The position numbers and the translations under genes were made by a program. A DNA stretch of 64,000 bases from Mycobacterium sp. 1164985.4 (GTDB lineage Bacteria > Actinomycetota > Actinomycetes > Mycobacteriales > Mycobacteriaceae): contig NZ_LZMD01000111.1 in assembly GCF_001668575.1 (NCBI RefSeq), positions 62,001 through 126,000 on the forward strand, read 5' to 3'. The notes beneath the pieces were generated by a model that was not told the DNA's origin, searched no databases, and was given only the letters and a program-made list of their open reading frames with translations. Numbering within the stretch: position 1 is the stretch's first letter; every line of letters begins with the position of its first letter. Shown piece by piece: positions 56,948 to 64,000 of the stretch.

Positions 56948-58356
56948 CCGGACCGCGGCTGCCCGACGGCTTCGCCGTTCAGGTCGATCGCCGGGTGAAG
57001 GTGCTCGGAGAGGGGTCGGCCCTGCTCGGCGGTTCCCCTACCCGTCTCCTTCGTTTGGCCCCCGCCGCCCAGACGATGCTCAGCGGCGGTCGGCTCGAAG
57101 TGCACGACGCCGTCAGCGCCCAGCTCGCCCGCACGCTGCTCGACGCGACGGTGGCACATCCGCGTCCCGCCAGCGGACCGTCGCATCGCGATGTGACGGT
57201 GGTGATACCGGTGCGCGACAACGCTTCTGGCGTCCGGCGGCTCCTGACCGCCGTGCGCGGCCTGCAGGTCATCGTGGTTGATGACGGATCGGCCGTGCCG
57301 ATCGAGGACACTGACTTCGCCGACATTCACGCGCAGGTACGGGTGCTGCGGCACGAGCACAGCCGGGGCCCCGCGGCGGCCCGCAACACCGGACTGGCCG
57401 CGTGCACCACCGACTTCGTGGCCTTTCTGGACAGCGACGTCGTGCCGCGGCGCGGGTGGCTGGAGGCACTGCTGGGCCACTTCTGCGATCCCGCCGTCGG
57501 CCTGGTGGCGCCTCGCATCGTCGGTCTTCGCGAACCGGACAATATGGTCGCCCGCTACGAGGCGGTCCGCTCGTCGCTCGACCTCGGCTTGCGTGAGGCC
57601 CCGGTGATGCCGTACGGCACAGTCTCCTATGTTCCCAGTGCGGCGATCATCGGCCGCCGGGCAGTGCTGCGCGAGGTCGGTGGCTTCGACGAGACGCTGA
57701 ACGCCGGCGAGGACGTGGATCTGTGCTGGCGACTCATCGAGTCGGGCGCCCGCCTGCGCTACGAGCCCATCGCCCTGGTAGCTCACGACCACCGCACTCA
57801 ACTACGAGAGTGGTTCGCGCGCAGGTCTTTCTACGGTGAGGCCGCCGCGCCCCTGTCGGTCCGCCATCCCGGCAAGACCGCCCCGCTGGTGATCTCGGGC
57901 TGGACGCTGGTGGCCTGGATACTGATGGCGATGGGATCGTCCATCGGATATCTGGCCTCGGTCGTCGTCGCCGCCATCACCGGCCGCCGCATCGCCAAGT
58001 CGCTGTCGAGCGTCGAAACCGAACCCAAGGACATCGCGGTGGTGGCCGCACACGGACTGTGGTCCGCCGCCATGCAGCTGGCCTCGGCGATATGCCGACA
58101 CTATTGGCCGCTCGCACTCATCGCTGCGTTGCTGTCTCGACGATGCCGTCAGGTAGTACTGGTGGCCGCGGTGGTGGAAGGGGTCGTCGACTGGTTGACG
58201 CGCAGCCGCAACACCGAAGACGACACCCAGCGGGTTGGGCTGTTCACCTACATCCTCCTCAAACGCCTCGACGACGTCGCCTACGGCGTGGGCCTGTGGA
58301 CCGGTGTGGTGCGCGAGCGGAATCTCGGCGCGCTCAAACCCCAGATCCGGACCTGA
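56944..58356 (+). CDS. mftF: Mycofactocin glycosyltransferase
   Basis: A 470-residue GT2-family glycosyltransferase that adds beta-1,4-glucose chains to mycofactocin. An N-terminal ~75-residue domain (VKVLGEGSALLGGSPTRLL) precedes the catalytic core: VTVVIPVRDN, QVIVVDDGSAVP, SRGPAAARNTGLA, FVAFLDSDVVPRRGW (DXD) and FDETLNAGEDVDLCWRL. Two or three hydrophobic segments follow near 315-400, indicating membrane attachment. It starts over the mftE stop and ends 13 bases before mftG. Confidence 0.95.
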   Translation: MTGPRLPDGFAVQVDRRVKVLGEGSALLGGSPTRLLRLAPAAQTMLSGGRLEVHDAVSAQLARTLLDATVAHPRPASGPSHRDVTVVIPVRDNASGVRRLLTAVRGLQVIVVDDGSAVPIEDTDFADIHAQVRVLRHEHSRGPAAARNTGLAACTTDFVAFLDSDVVPRRGWLEALLGHFCDPAVGLVAPRIVGLREPDNMVARYEAVRSSLDLGLREAPVMPYGTVSYVPSAAIIGRRAVLREVGGFDETLNAGEDVDLCWRLIESGARLRYEPIALVAHDHRTQLREWFARRSFYGEAAAPLSVRHPGKTAPLVISGWTLVAWILMAMGSSIGYLASVVVAAITGRRIAKSLSSVETEPKDIAVVAAHGLWSAAMQLASAICRHYWPLALIAALLSRRCRQVVLVAAVVEGVVDWLTRSRNTEDDTQRVGLFTYILLKRLDDVAYGVGLWTGVVRERNLGALKPQIRT

Positions 58357-58369
58357 GCGACACCGTTAC

Positions 58370-59800
58370 GTGCGCAGTGACGTCCTGATCGTCGGTGCCG
58401 GTAGCGCCGGATCTGTTCTGGCCGAGCGGCTCTCCGCCGACCCGGCGTGCACCGTCACCGTTGTCGAAGCCGGGCCCGGACCATCCGACCCCCACGTCTC
58501 GGCGCAGATCAGCGACGGACTGCGGCTACCGATCGGCACGGCCAGCTCGGTGGTGCGGCGGTACCCGACCACCCTGACCGTCGACCCGGTCCGCCATGCG
58601 ATGCTCATGCGCGGCGAGGTGGTGGGCGGCTCCGGGGCCGTCAACGGCGGCTACTTCTGTCGCGGGCTACCGTCCGACTTCGACGATTGGCGACTGCCCG
58701 GCTGGACGTGGTCCGATGTGCTCCCGCACTTTCGCGCCATCGAGACCGACCTCGACTTCGACACTGCGGTACATGGGTCGGACGGGCCGATAACGGTGCG
58801 GCGTGTATCCGAATTCGACGGCTGCACAAGCTCATTCGTGAATGCCGCGACTGCGGCCGGACATCCCTGGATAACCGATCTGAACGGCTCGACCGCCGAG
58901 CATCCAGTGGGCGACGGAGTCGGGGCGGTGCCGCTGAACATCCACCAGGGCACCCGGATGGGTCCCGGCGGGGCCTACCTTCACCCCGCACTGTCTCGTC
59001 CGAATCTCACGCTGCTCACCGACACCCGCGTGCGACGCATCCGAATCGTCGACGGCGAGGCGGTCGGCGTGGAGTGCACGGGTCAGGGCGGCGCAGCCTA
59101 TCTCGAGGCCGACCGCATCGTGTTGTGCGCCGGTGCGATCGGATCGGCCCAGCTGCTGATGCTGTCCGGTGTGGGCCCACCCGAGGTACTGGCAGCCGCG
59201 GGCATCCCGACGGCAGCGAATCTCCCAGTGGGCGTGGTGATGTCGGACCATCCGGAGCTGGTGCTGCCGGTGAATTGGACCGAGACACACGGCCTGCCGC
59301 CACTCGAGGCCGTGCTCATCACCGAAAATGGTCTGGAGATCCGGCCGTATACAGCGGGTTTCGGGGCGATGGTGGGCGGTCGGCGCGACGATCCTGCAGA
59401 CCATCCCCACATCGGGGTGACGTTGATGCGGCCGAAGTCGCGAGGCGTGGTGCGCATCGTCAGCTCCGATCCCGATGTGCCTCCGATCATCGAGCACCGT
59501 TACGACATCGAGCCAGACGATGTCGACAAGCTCCGCACCGGAGTCGCGCTGTCGCGCGAACTCGTCGGCGCGACAGCCGAAGTCGGAAAGACCTCATGGT
59601 CAACCTCGCAACACCTCTCGGGGACCGCGCCGATGGGCGCCGAAGGCGACGACATCGCGGTGGTCGACCCGCAATGCCGGGTGTACGGCATCGCGGGGTT
59701 GTGGGTCGTCGACGGTTCGGTGCTACCGGTGATTCCGAGCCGCGGACCGCACGCCACCATCGTCATGCTCGGGCACCGAGCCGCCGAGTTCATCGTCTGA
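58370..59800 (+). CDS. mftG: Mycofactocin dehydrogenase (GMC oxidoreductase)
   Basis: A 476-residue GMC flavoprotein that re-oxidises mycofactocinol, feeding electrons to the respiratory chain. FAD motif IVGAGSAGSVLAERL (Gly9, 11, 14), RGEVVGGSGAVNGGYFCRG (GMC signature 1), ADRIVLCAGAIGSAQLLMLSG (signature 2), the catalytic His in STSQHLSGTAPMG, and the C-terminal WVVDGSVLPVIPSRGPHATI. GTG at 58370 begins at the conserved FAD motif. Its last 78 bases overlap the end of the MFS gene on the other strand. Last gene of the mft operon. Confidence 0.95.
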   Translation: MRSDVLIVGAGSAGSVLAERLSADPACTVTVVEAGPGPSDPHVSAQISDGLRLPIGTASSVVRRYPTTLTVDPVRHAMLMRGEVVGGSGAVNGGYFCRGLPSDFDDWRLPGWTWSDVLPHFRAIETDLDFDTAVHGSDGPITVRRVSEFDGCTSSFVNAATAAGHPWITDLNGSTAEHPVGDGVGAVPLNIHQGTRMGPGGAYLHPALSRPNLTLLTDTRVRRIRIVDGEAVGVECTGQGGAAYLEADRIVLCAGAIGSAQLLMLSGVGPPEVLAAAGIPTAANLPVGVVMSDHPELVLPVNWTETHGLPPLEAVLITENGLEIRPYTAGFGAMVGGRRDDPADHPHIGVTLMRPKSRGVVRIVSSDPDVPPIIEHRYDIEPDDVDKLRTGVALSRELVGATAEVGKTSWSTSQHLSGTAPMGAEGDDIAVVDPQCRVYGIAGLWVVDGSVLPVIPSRGPHATIVMLGHRAAEFIV

Positions 59801-61372
59801 CCGCGAGGTCAGTCGCTCCAGGAGGCGCAACTGCCTCCCGTCGCGGCCGGGTGCCCACACCGCGATGAACGCCGCCGCTACCGCGCACAGTGTGCCGAGC
59901 GCGATCAGGGAGACGTGCATCGATTCCACGAACGCCATCCGGGCGGCCTGTGACAACCCGGCGCCCTGCGGGCCCAGCCGGGCAGCCACTTCGAGTGCCT
60001 CGGCCAGCGAGTTCGACGCGGCTGTGCGGAGCGCTTCCGGCAGCCCTTCCAGATGTGGCCGTAGCCTATCGCCGTACTGAGCGGCGAGCACCGAGCCCGC
60101 CACCGCGATGCCCAGGGCCGCGCCGATCTCGCGGGTGGTGTCGTTGACCGCCGACGCGACGCCCTGCTTCTCGTCCGGCACCGCACCCATGATGGCCGAA
60201 GTTGCTGGCGCCGTACATAATCCGATGCCCGTCGACATGATGAGCAGCGGCAGTGCGAGGTCCAAGTATGGCGAGTCGACCTGGAGTGTCTGCATGTAGA
60301 ACAACCCAACCGCGATCAGTGTCAGGCCGGTGGACAGGACGATCCTCAGCCCCAGCCGTGGTAGATACCACGGCGTTGCCAGGCTGAGGACCAAGAGGGG
60401 GGCGACCAGGGGCGCCAACGCGAATGCCGTCTGCAGGGGGCTGTAGCCGAGCAACAGCTGCATGTACTGCATCGCCACGAAGAAGAACCCGAAGTTCGCG
60501 AGGAAAAAGAACGTCACCACGACGGCACCGGTGGTGAATTCGGCCTTGGCGAACAACCGAATGTCGAGCAGTGGGTGGGCGCTGCGCAGTTCCCACACTG
60601 CGAACGCGGCCGCCATGACAACCCCCGCCGCCATGCATCCGTATACCAGTGGATGCGTCCAGCCATGGGTGGGCGCCTCGAGCACGCCGTATACGAAAAC
60701 CGCGACGGCCCCACCGACCAGTAAGGCTCCCGACCAGTCCAGCGGTGTGGACTGCTGATCGCGTGACGAGGCCACGGTGCAGGCGAGGCCGAACAGCCCC
60801 GCACCGGAGATCGCGAATGCCCAGAAGATGGACTGCCACGACCAGAAGTGGAGCAGCACACCGGATCCTAGGAATCCGACCACCGCGCTCGAGCCGGCGA
60901 CGCCGGCCCAGATGCCAACGGCCTTGTTGCGCTCGGACTTCGGGTAAGCGGCCGTCAGCAGCGACAGCGTCGCCGGCATCACGAAAGCCGAACCGACCCC
61001 GGCCGCGGCGCGGGCGACAATCAGCGCGACCGGACCCTCGATGACGAGCGGTGCGGCCGAGGCGACGGTGAAGATGGCCAGCCCGGCGAGCAGGGCGCCG
61101 CGGCGGCCGTACCGGTCGCCGATCGCACCGGCGGGCAGCAACAGGCATGCCAGTACCAAGGTGTAACCGTCGACGACCCACGTCAACTGCGCCTGGGTGG
61201 CCGTGGTTTCGACCGCGATGTCGGGCAGCGCGGCATTGAGGGCCACCATCGAGCTGATCGCCAGCGCGACGCCCATGCAGGCCACCGTGAGTAACCAGAC
61301 GCGCGCTCGGGTCGTCAGGTCCGCGACACTGGCGCCGATATCCTGATCAGACCGGCTGAGGGTGTCGACCAT
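59723..61372 (-). CDS. MFS drug-efflux transporter, DHA2 (14-helix) type
   Basis: A 549-residue proton-driven exporter with 14 predicted membrane helices. Motifs: ISSMVALNAALPDIAVETT, LTWVVDGYTLVLACLLLPAGAIGDRYGRRGALLAG (motif A, in pieces) and ARAAAGVGSAFVMPATLSLL (motif C-like). The C-terminal tail of about 50 residues is charged. ATG at 61372 behind GGAAGAGAGCG. It diverges from a TetR regulator with a shared operator region, the arrangement of LfrA/LfrR-like multidrug systems. Its C-terminus extends 78 bases into mftG (tail to tail). Confidence 0.9.
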   Translation of the reverse strand: MVDTLSRSDQDIGASVADLTTRARVWLLTVACMGVALAISSMVALNAALPDIAVETTATQAQLTWVVDGYTLVLACLLLPAGAIGDRYGRRGALLAGLAIFTVASAAPLVIEGPVALIVARAAAGVGSAFVMPATLSLLTAAYPKSERNKAVGIWAGVAGSSAVVGFLGSGVLLHFWSWQSIFWAFAISGAGLFGLACTVASSRDQQSTPLDWSGALLVGGAVAVFVYGVLEAPTHGWTHPLVYGCMAAGVVMAAAFAVWELRSAHPLLDIRLFAKAEFTTGAVVVTFFFLANFGFFFVAMQYMQLLLGYSPLQTAFALAPLVAPLLVLSLATPWYLPRLGLRIVLSTGLTLIAVGLFYMQTLQVDSPYLDLALPLLIMSTGIGLCTAPATSAIMGAVPDEKQGVASAVNDTTREIGAALGIAVAGSVLAAQYGDRLRPHLEGLPEALRTAASNSLAEALEVAARLGPQGAGLSQAARMAFVESMHVSLIALGTLCAVAAAFIAVWAPGRDGRQLRLLERLTSRSDDELGGSVPEHDDGGVRSAARNHR

Positions 61373-61401
61373 GTGTCGCTCTCTTCCGCCGAAGATTTTC
61401 G

Positions 61402-61434
61402 AGACTAACAGTCTTGTTTCGAGACCGATAGTCT
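61402..61434. promoter_or_regulatory. Twin TetR-type operators between the MFS pump and its regulator
   Basis: Two 13-base near-palindromes, AGACTAACAGTCT (61402-61414, perfect) and AGACCGATAGTCT (61422-61434, one mismatch), start exactly 20 bases apart, placing them on the same DNA face. TAGTCT -10-like hexamers lie within them on each strand, so bound repressor would block both promoters. Confidence 0.7.
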
Positions 61435-61462
61435 TGTTCCCGGCGAGGAGGTGGGTTAAACG

Positions 61463-62116
61463 ATGAGCGGGGCGAGTACCGACCCGAGGCCGGCGCGGTC
61501 CCGCGCCCGCTTGCTCGAAGCGGCGACGACGCTGCTGCGGGCCGGCGGGCCGAGTGCGGTCACGATCGACGCGGTCACCCGCACCGCCAATGTCGCGCGC
61601 GCCACCCTGTACCGCCACTTCTCCAGCGCCAACGATTTGATGGCGGCGGCGTTCATGAGCCTGCTCAACCCTGCGCCGATGCCGCCCGCGGAGGGCAGCC
61701 TGCGCGATCAGTTGATCGCGGTCGTCGTCGGGTGGGCGGAGTCGATCGCCGAGGTGCCGGCGATGCTCACGGCCATGACGTGGATGGCCTCCGGTCCCGA
61801 TGTGGGGACGTATTCCGAAGTGCAGGACCCGGATTCGGATGCGGTGGGCACCTTGAGGTCACGGATCATCGCGCTGTATTCGGCACCCTTCGATGCGATT
61901 CTCGATGGTCCGCAGGCGGCCGACGAGTTGGACGAGGTGGACCGCTTGCAGACGCTGTCGCTGCTCATCGGCCCGCTGGTTCTCGGCAGGTTGTCGACCG
62001 TCGCCGACTTCGATTACCACGCATGCGCCGAGGCTGCGGTGGACGGTTTTCTGGCCACTCACGCGAAGAGGCCGAGCACAATCACCTCAACGAGTACCGA
62101 ATCGGGAGATGCTTGA
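61463..62116 (+). CDS. TetR-family repressor of the divergent MFS pump
   Basis: A 217-residue TetR regulator. Helix-turn-helix: RARLLEAATTLLRAGGPSAV then TIDAVTRTANVARATLYRHFSSAND. The ligand domain is helical with SLRDQLIAVVVGWAES and DRLQTLSLLIGPLVLG. ATG at 61463 with GAGGAGGTG 9 bases upstream. The twin palindromes just upstream are the probable operator. Its last 35 bases overlap the cytochrome P450 gene tail to tail. Confidence 0.9.
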   Translation: MSGASTDPRPARSRARLLEAATTLLRAGGPSAVTIDAVTRTANVARATLYRHFSSANDLMAAAFMSLLNPAPMPPAEGSLRDQLIAVVVGWAESIAEVPAMLTAMTWMASGPDVGTYSEVQDPDSDAVGTLRSRIIALYSAPFDAILDGPQAADELDEVDRLQTLSLLIGPLVLGRLSTVADFDYHACAEAAVDGFLATHAKRPSTITSTSTESGDA

Positions 62117-63344
62117 GCCCGCCGACGAACACCGTCGCGGCGAGTTCGGGTTCGCCGGCCAGTTCGATCGAATCCAACCTCGGTAGCAGTTCGGTGAACA
62201 GGCTGTTCATCTCCATGCGCGCCAACGCGGCGCCGAGACAGAAGTGCACCCCGTATCCAAAGGACAGGTGCTTGTTCGGATCGCGCCCCACGTCGAACTT
62301 GAACGGCTCGTCGAACACGTCTTCGTCGCGGTTGGCGGATGTGTAAGCGAGATAAACGGATTCACCCTTGGCGATCGGAACGCCGCGGACCTCGGTGTCT
62401 TCGGCGGCCGTGCGCATGAACTCCTTGACCGGGGTGGTCCAGCGGATCATCTCCTCGACCGCGGTGCCCATCAGTTCCGGCTGCGCCTTCAGCCGGGCGA
62501 GTTGGTCGGGATTGTCGACCAGCGCGCGAAGGCCGCCGGAAATCGCGTCCTTGGTGGTGTCGTGGCCTGCGGTGGCGACGATGACGTAGTACGACGCGGT
62601 GTCGACATCGGAGAGCGGCTCACCGTTGATGGTTCCGTTGGCGATGGCCGACGCCAGGTCGTCAGTCGGGTTGGCCCGTCGTGAGGCGGTCAGTTCGTGG
62701 AAGTAGGCGAAGAACTCGATCACCGTCTGCAGCTTCTCTTCGGGAGTGGTGCCGCGCTGGTACTCCTCGTCGTCGCCGCCGAAGATCTCCTGGGTCAGCT
62801 TGAGCATGCGCGGGAAGTCCTCCTCGGGCAGGCCGAGCAGCGACAGGATCACATAGAGCGGGTAGTGCACCGCTATGTCCTCGACGAAGTCGCACTCCGG
62901 CCCGAGGTCACGCATCTTGTCGACGTAGCGCTTGGCCAGCTCGTCCACCCGGACCTTCAAATCGCGCATCGCCTTGGGGCGGAACCAATCTGCGCCGATC
63001 TTGCGGACGTCGCGGTGATGTGGATCGTCCATGTGGATCAAGGTGCGCAGCCCCATGCCGGCCTCGAGTTGAGCCCGCGCGAGGTCGTCCGCCTCGGCGG
63101 TCGCCAGCAGGGGCCGTGGCTCGCTCAGCCACAGGTTGTTCGCCCTCTCGATCTCCATGATGTCGGCGTGCTTGGTGATCGCGTAGAACGGCCGATACGG
63201 CTCATGGTCCACATAGGGGACCGGGTTGTGGGTCCGAAGATGAGCCAGCGCGGCTTGCAGCCGGTCCTCGTCGGCATACGCCTTGGGGTCGGCGAAGACC
63301 TTCGCGGCTTCCTGTGATTTCTGATCCATCGTCGGCGTGCTCAT
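62082..63344 (-). CDS. Cytochrome P450
   Basis: A 420-residue heme monooxygenase. I-helix oxygen-activation motif AGHDTTKD, K-helix ExxR in EEMIR, and the heme loop FGYGVHFCLGAALARME with the proximal ligand Cys369. The N-terminus (AAKVFADPKAYADEDRL) is soluble, as in bacterial class I P450s, which need a ferredoxin and reductase. ATG at 63344 with GAGGAG upstream. A TetR-type operator overlaps its promoter. CYP subfamily not assigned. Closely similar to the partial P450 next door. Confidence 0.95.
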   Translation of the reverse strand: MSTPTMDQKSQEAAKVFADPKAYADEDRLQAALAHLRTHNPVPYVDHEPYRPFYAITKHADIMEIERANNLWLSEPRPLLATAEADDLARAQLEAGMGLRTLIHMDDPHHRDVRKIGADWFRPKAMRDLKVRVDELAKRYVDKMRDLGPECDFVEDIAVHYPLYVILSLLGLPEEDFPRMLKLTQEIFGGDDEEYQRGTTPEEKLQTVIEFFAYFHELTASRRANPTDDLASAIANGTINGEPLSDVDTASYYVIVATAGHDTTKDAISGGLRALVDNPDQLARLKAQPELMGTAVEEMIRWTTPVKEFMRTAAEDTEVRGVPIAKGESVYLAYTSANRDEDVFDEPFKFDVGRDPNKHLSFGYGVHFCLGAALARMEMNSLFTELLPRLDSIELAGEPELAATVFVGGLKHLPIRYSLR

Positions 63345-63361
63345 GAAGCTCCTCGGAACGA

Positions 63362-63386
63362 CTTGACGGGTGTCAAGGGCAGTCTA
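63362..63386 (-). promoter_or_regulatory. P450 promoter with overlapping palindromic operator
   Basis: Reverse-strand -10 TAGACT (complement of 63381-63386) is followed by the palindrome CTTGAC-N4-GTCAAG (63362-63377), which would cover the transcription start. The arms are perfect. The site is typical of a TetR- or FadR-size repressor. Confidence 0.55.
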
Positions 63387-63446
63387 TGTGACCGACACCA
63401 CTTCACGCTGCGAGGGTGCTCTCCCTCACCGCGACGGCGCCGAAGT

Positions 63447-64000
63447 TCAGCGCAGCCCGTACTTGATCGGCAGGTGCTTGAGCCCGCCGACGAAGATCGT
63501 CGCGATGAACTCCGGGTCGCCGGCCAGCTCGATCGAATCGAGCCGCGGCACCAGTTCGGTGAAGAAGCTGTTGATCTCCATGCGCGCGAGTGCGGCGCCG
63601 AGACAGAAGTGCACGCCGTATCCGAACGACAGGTGCTTGTTCGGGTCGCGACCCACGTCGAAGCGGAACGGTTCGTAAAAGATGTCCTCGTCGCGGTTGG
63701 CCGAGACGTAGGACAGCAGCACCGACTCGCCCTGTTTGATCGGCACGCCGCGCACTTCGGTGTCGGCCGTGGCGGTGCGCATGAACTCCTTGACCGGGGT
63801 CGTCCAGCGGATCATCTCTTCGACCGCGGTGCCCATCAGCTCCGGGTGAGCCTTCAGGCGGGCGAGCTGGTCCTGGTTTTCGATCAACGCCAGCAGGCCA
63901 CCCGAGATCGCCGCGCTCGTGGTGTCGTGCCCTGCACTCGCGACGATGACGTAGTAGGACAGGCAGTCGACGTCGTTGAGGTATTCGCCGTCGATCTTGG
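63447..64000 (-). CDS. Cytochrome P450, partial (C-terminal part)
   Basis: The last 184 codons of a second P450; the N-terminal part lies beyond the right edge. I-helix AGHDTTSA, ExxR in EEMIR, and heme loop FGYGVHFCLGAALARME with its Cys ligand are present. It is very similar over the whole visible length to the neighbouring P450, for example RWTTPVKEFMRTA, DVGRDPNKHLSFG and VGGLKHLP, indicating tandem duplication. Differences cluster in the I-helix (TKDAISGG versus TSAAISGG) and surface loops. Located upstream on the same strand with a 102-base gap. Confidence 0.93.
   Translation of the reverse strand, partial: KIDGEYLNDVDCLSYYVIVASAGHDTTSAAISGGLLALIENQDQLARLKAHPELMGTAVEEMIRWTTPVKEFMRTATADTEVRGVPIKQGESVLLSYVSANRDEDIFYEPFRFDVGRDPNKHLSFGYGVHFCLGAALARMEINSFFTELVPRLDSIELAGDPEFIATIFVGGLKHLPIKYGLR

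Overview
The window is one continuous stretch of a high-GC mycobacterial chromosome, most likely a fast-growing Mycolicibacterium/Mycobacterium. The evidence is an rplJ-rplL / rpoB-rpoC / rpsL-rpsG-fusA-tuf backbone, the Mce-transporter ATPase Mkl (MceG), DUF3558 and DUF3060 lipoproteins, a secreted cutinase, AidB-like FadE8 with EchA4/EchA5, and a complete mycofactocin (mft) cluster. From memory, the order largely follows M. tuberculosis Rv0648 to Rv0697, but several blocks found elsewhere or absent there are interposed. No rRNA, tRNA, CRISPR, transposase or prophage gene was found.

Layout. 1-6684: edge of a nucleotidyltransferase-like gene, an EEP-family hydrolase, then a coupled set of GH38 alpha-mannosidase, a small SurA_N-like protein and a ROK sugar kinase. 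6685-9293: L10 leader, rplJ, rplL, terminator and mkl. 9303-13668: molybdopterin oxidoreductase and a secreted alpha/beta hydrolase with a long low-complexity N-terminal region. 13669-21588: rpoB-rpoC with a terminator. 21651-24887: Na+/Ca2+ exchanger, a 60-bp tandem repeat, endonuclease IV and a PAP2 membrane phosphatase. 24904-31825: fatty-acid and lipoprotein block (fadE8, echA4, a PaaX-like regulator, echA5, two DUF3060 genes, two DUF3558 lipoproteins, a TetR regulator). 31826-36597: str operon with leader and terminator. 36746-39898: cutinase, a frameshifted MFS pump gene and a SHOCT membrane protein.

39974-47717 is an arginine block. NhaC-type antiporter, APC antiporter and arginine deiminase form one coupled operon. 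Then comes a mycofactocin-coupled SDR preceded by a KstR-type operator. Next is a divergent pair: a guanidino-group hydrolase overlapping ornithine aminotransferase, opposite an Lrp/AsnC regulator. 47775-52467 holds a ferredoxin reductase, an ECF sigma factor coupled to a three-domain VOC protein, and malic enzyme. 52526-59800 is the mycofactocin cluster mftR | mftA-B-C-D-E-F-G. The window ends with an MFS exporter and TetR repressor pair sharing twin operators, and two closely related cytochrome P450 genes, the last cut by the window end.

How they work together. MftA is a 30-residue precursor; MftB presents it to the radical-SAM enzyme MftC; MftE cleaves it; MftD oxidises it; MftF glycosylates it; MftG re-oxidises the cofactor, which serves dehydrogenases such as the SDR at 44235-45086. 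The KstR-like site before that SDR suggests sterol-linked control. The arginine genes supply two potential arginine-degrading routes side by side, with ornithine drained by RocD. Unusual items: a two-module dispersed repeat (6690-6780 and 26581-26690), a 60-bp tandem repeat abutting a leaderless promoter, a 30-bp coding tandem repeat near the end of mftC, an in-frame insertion in the molybdoenzyme, and several leaderless-type promoters.
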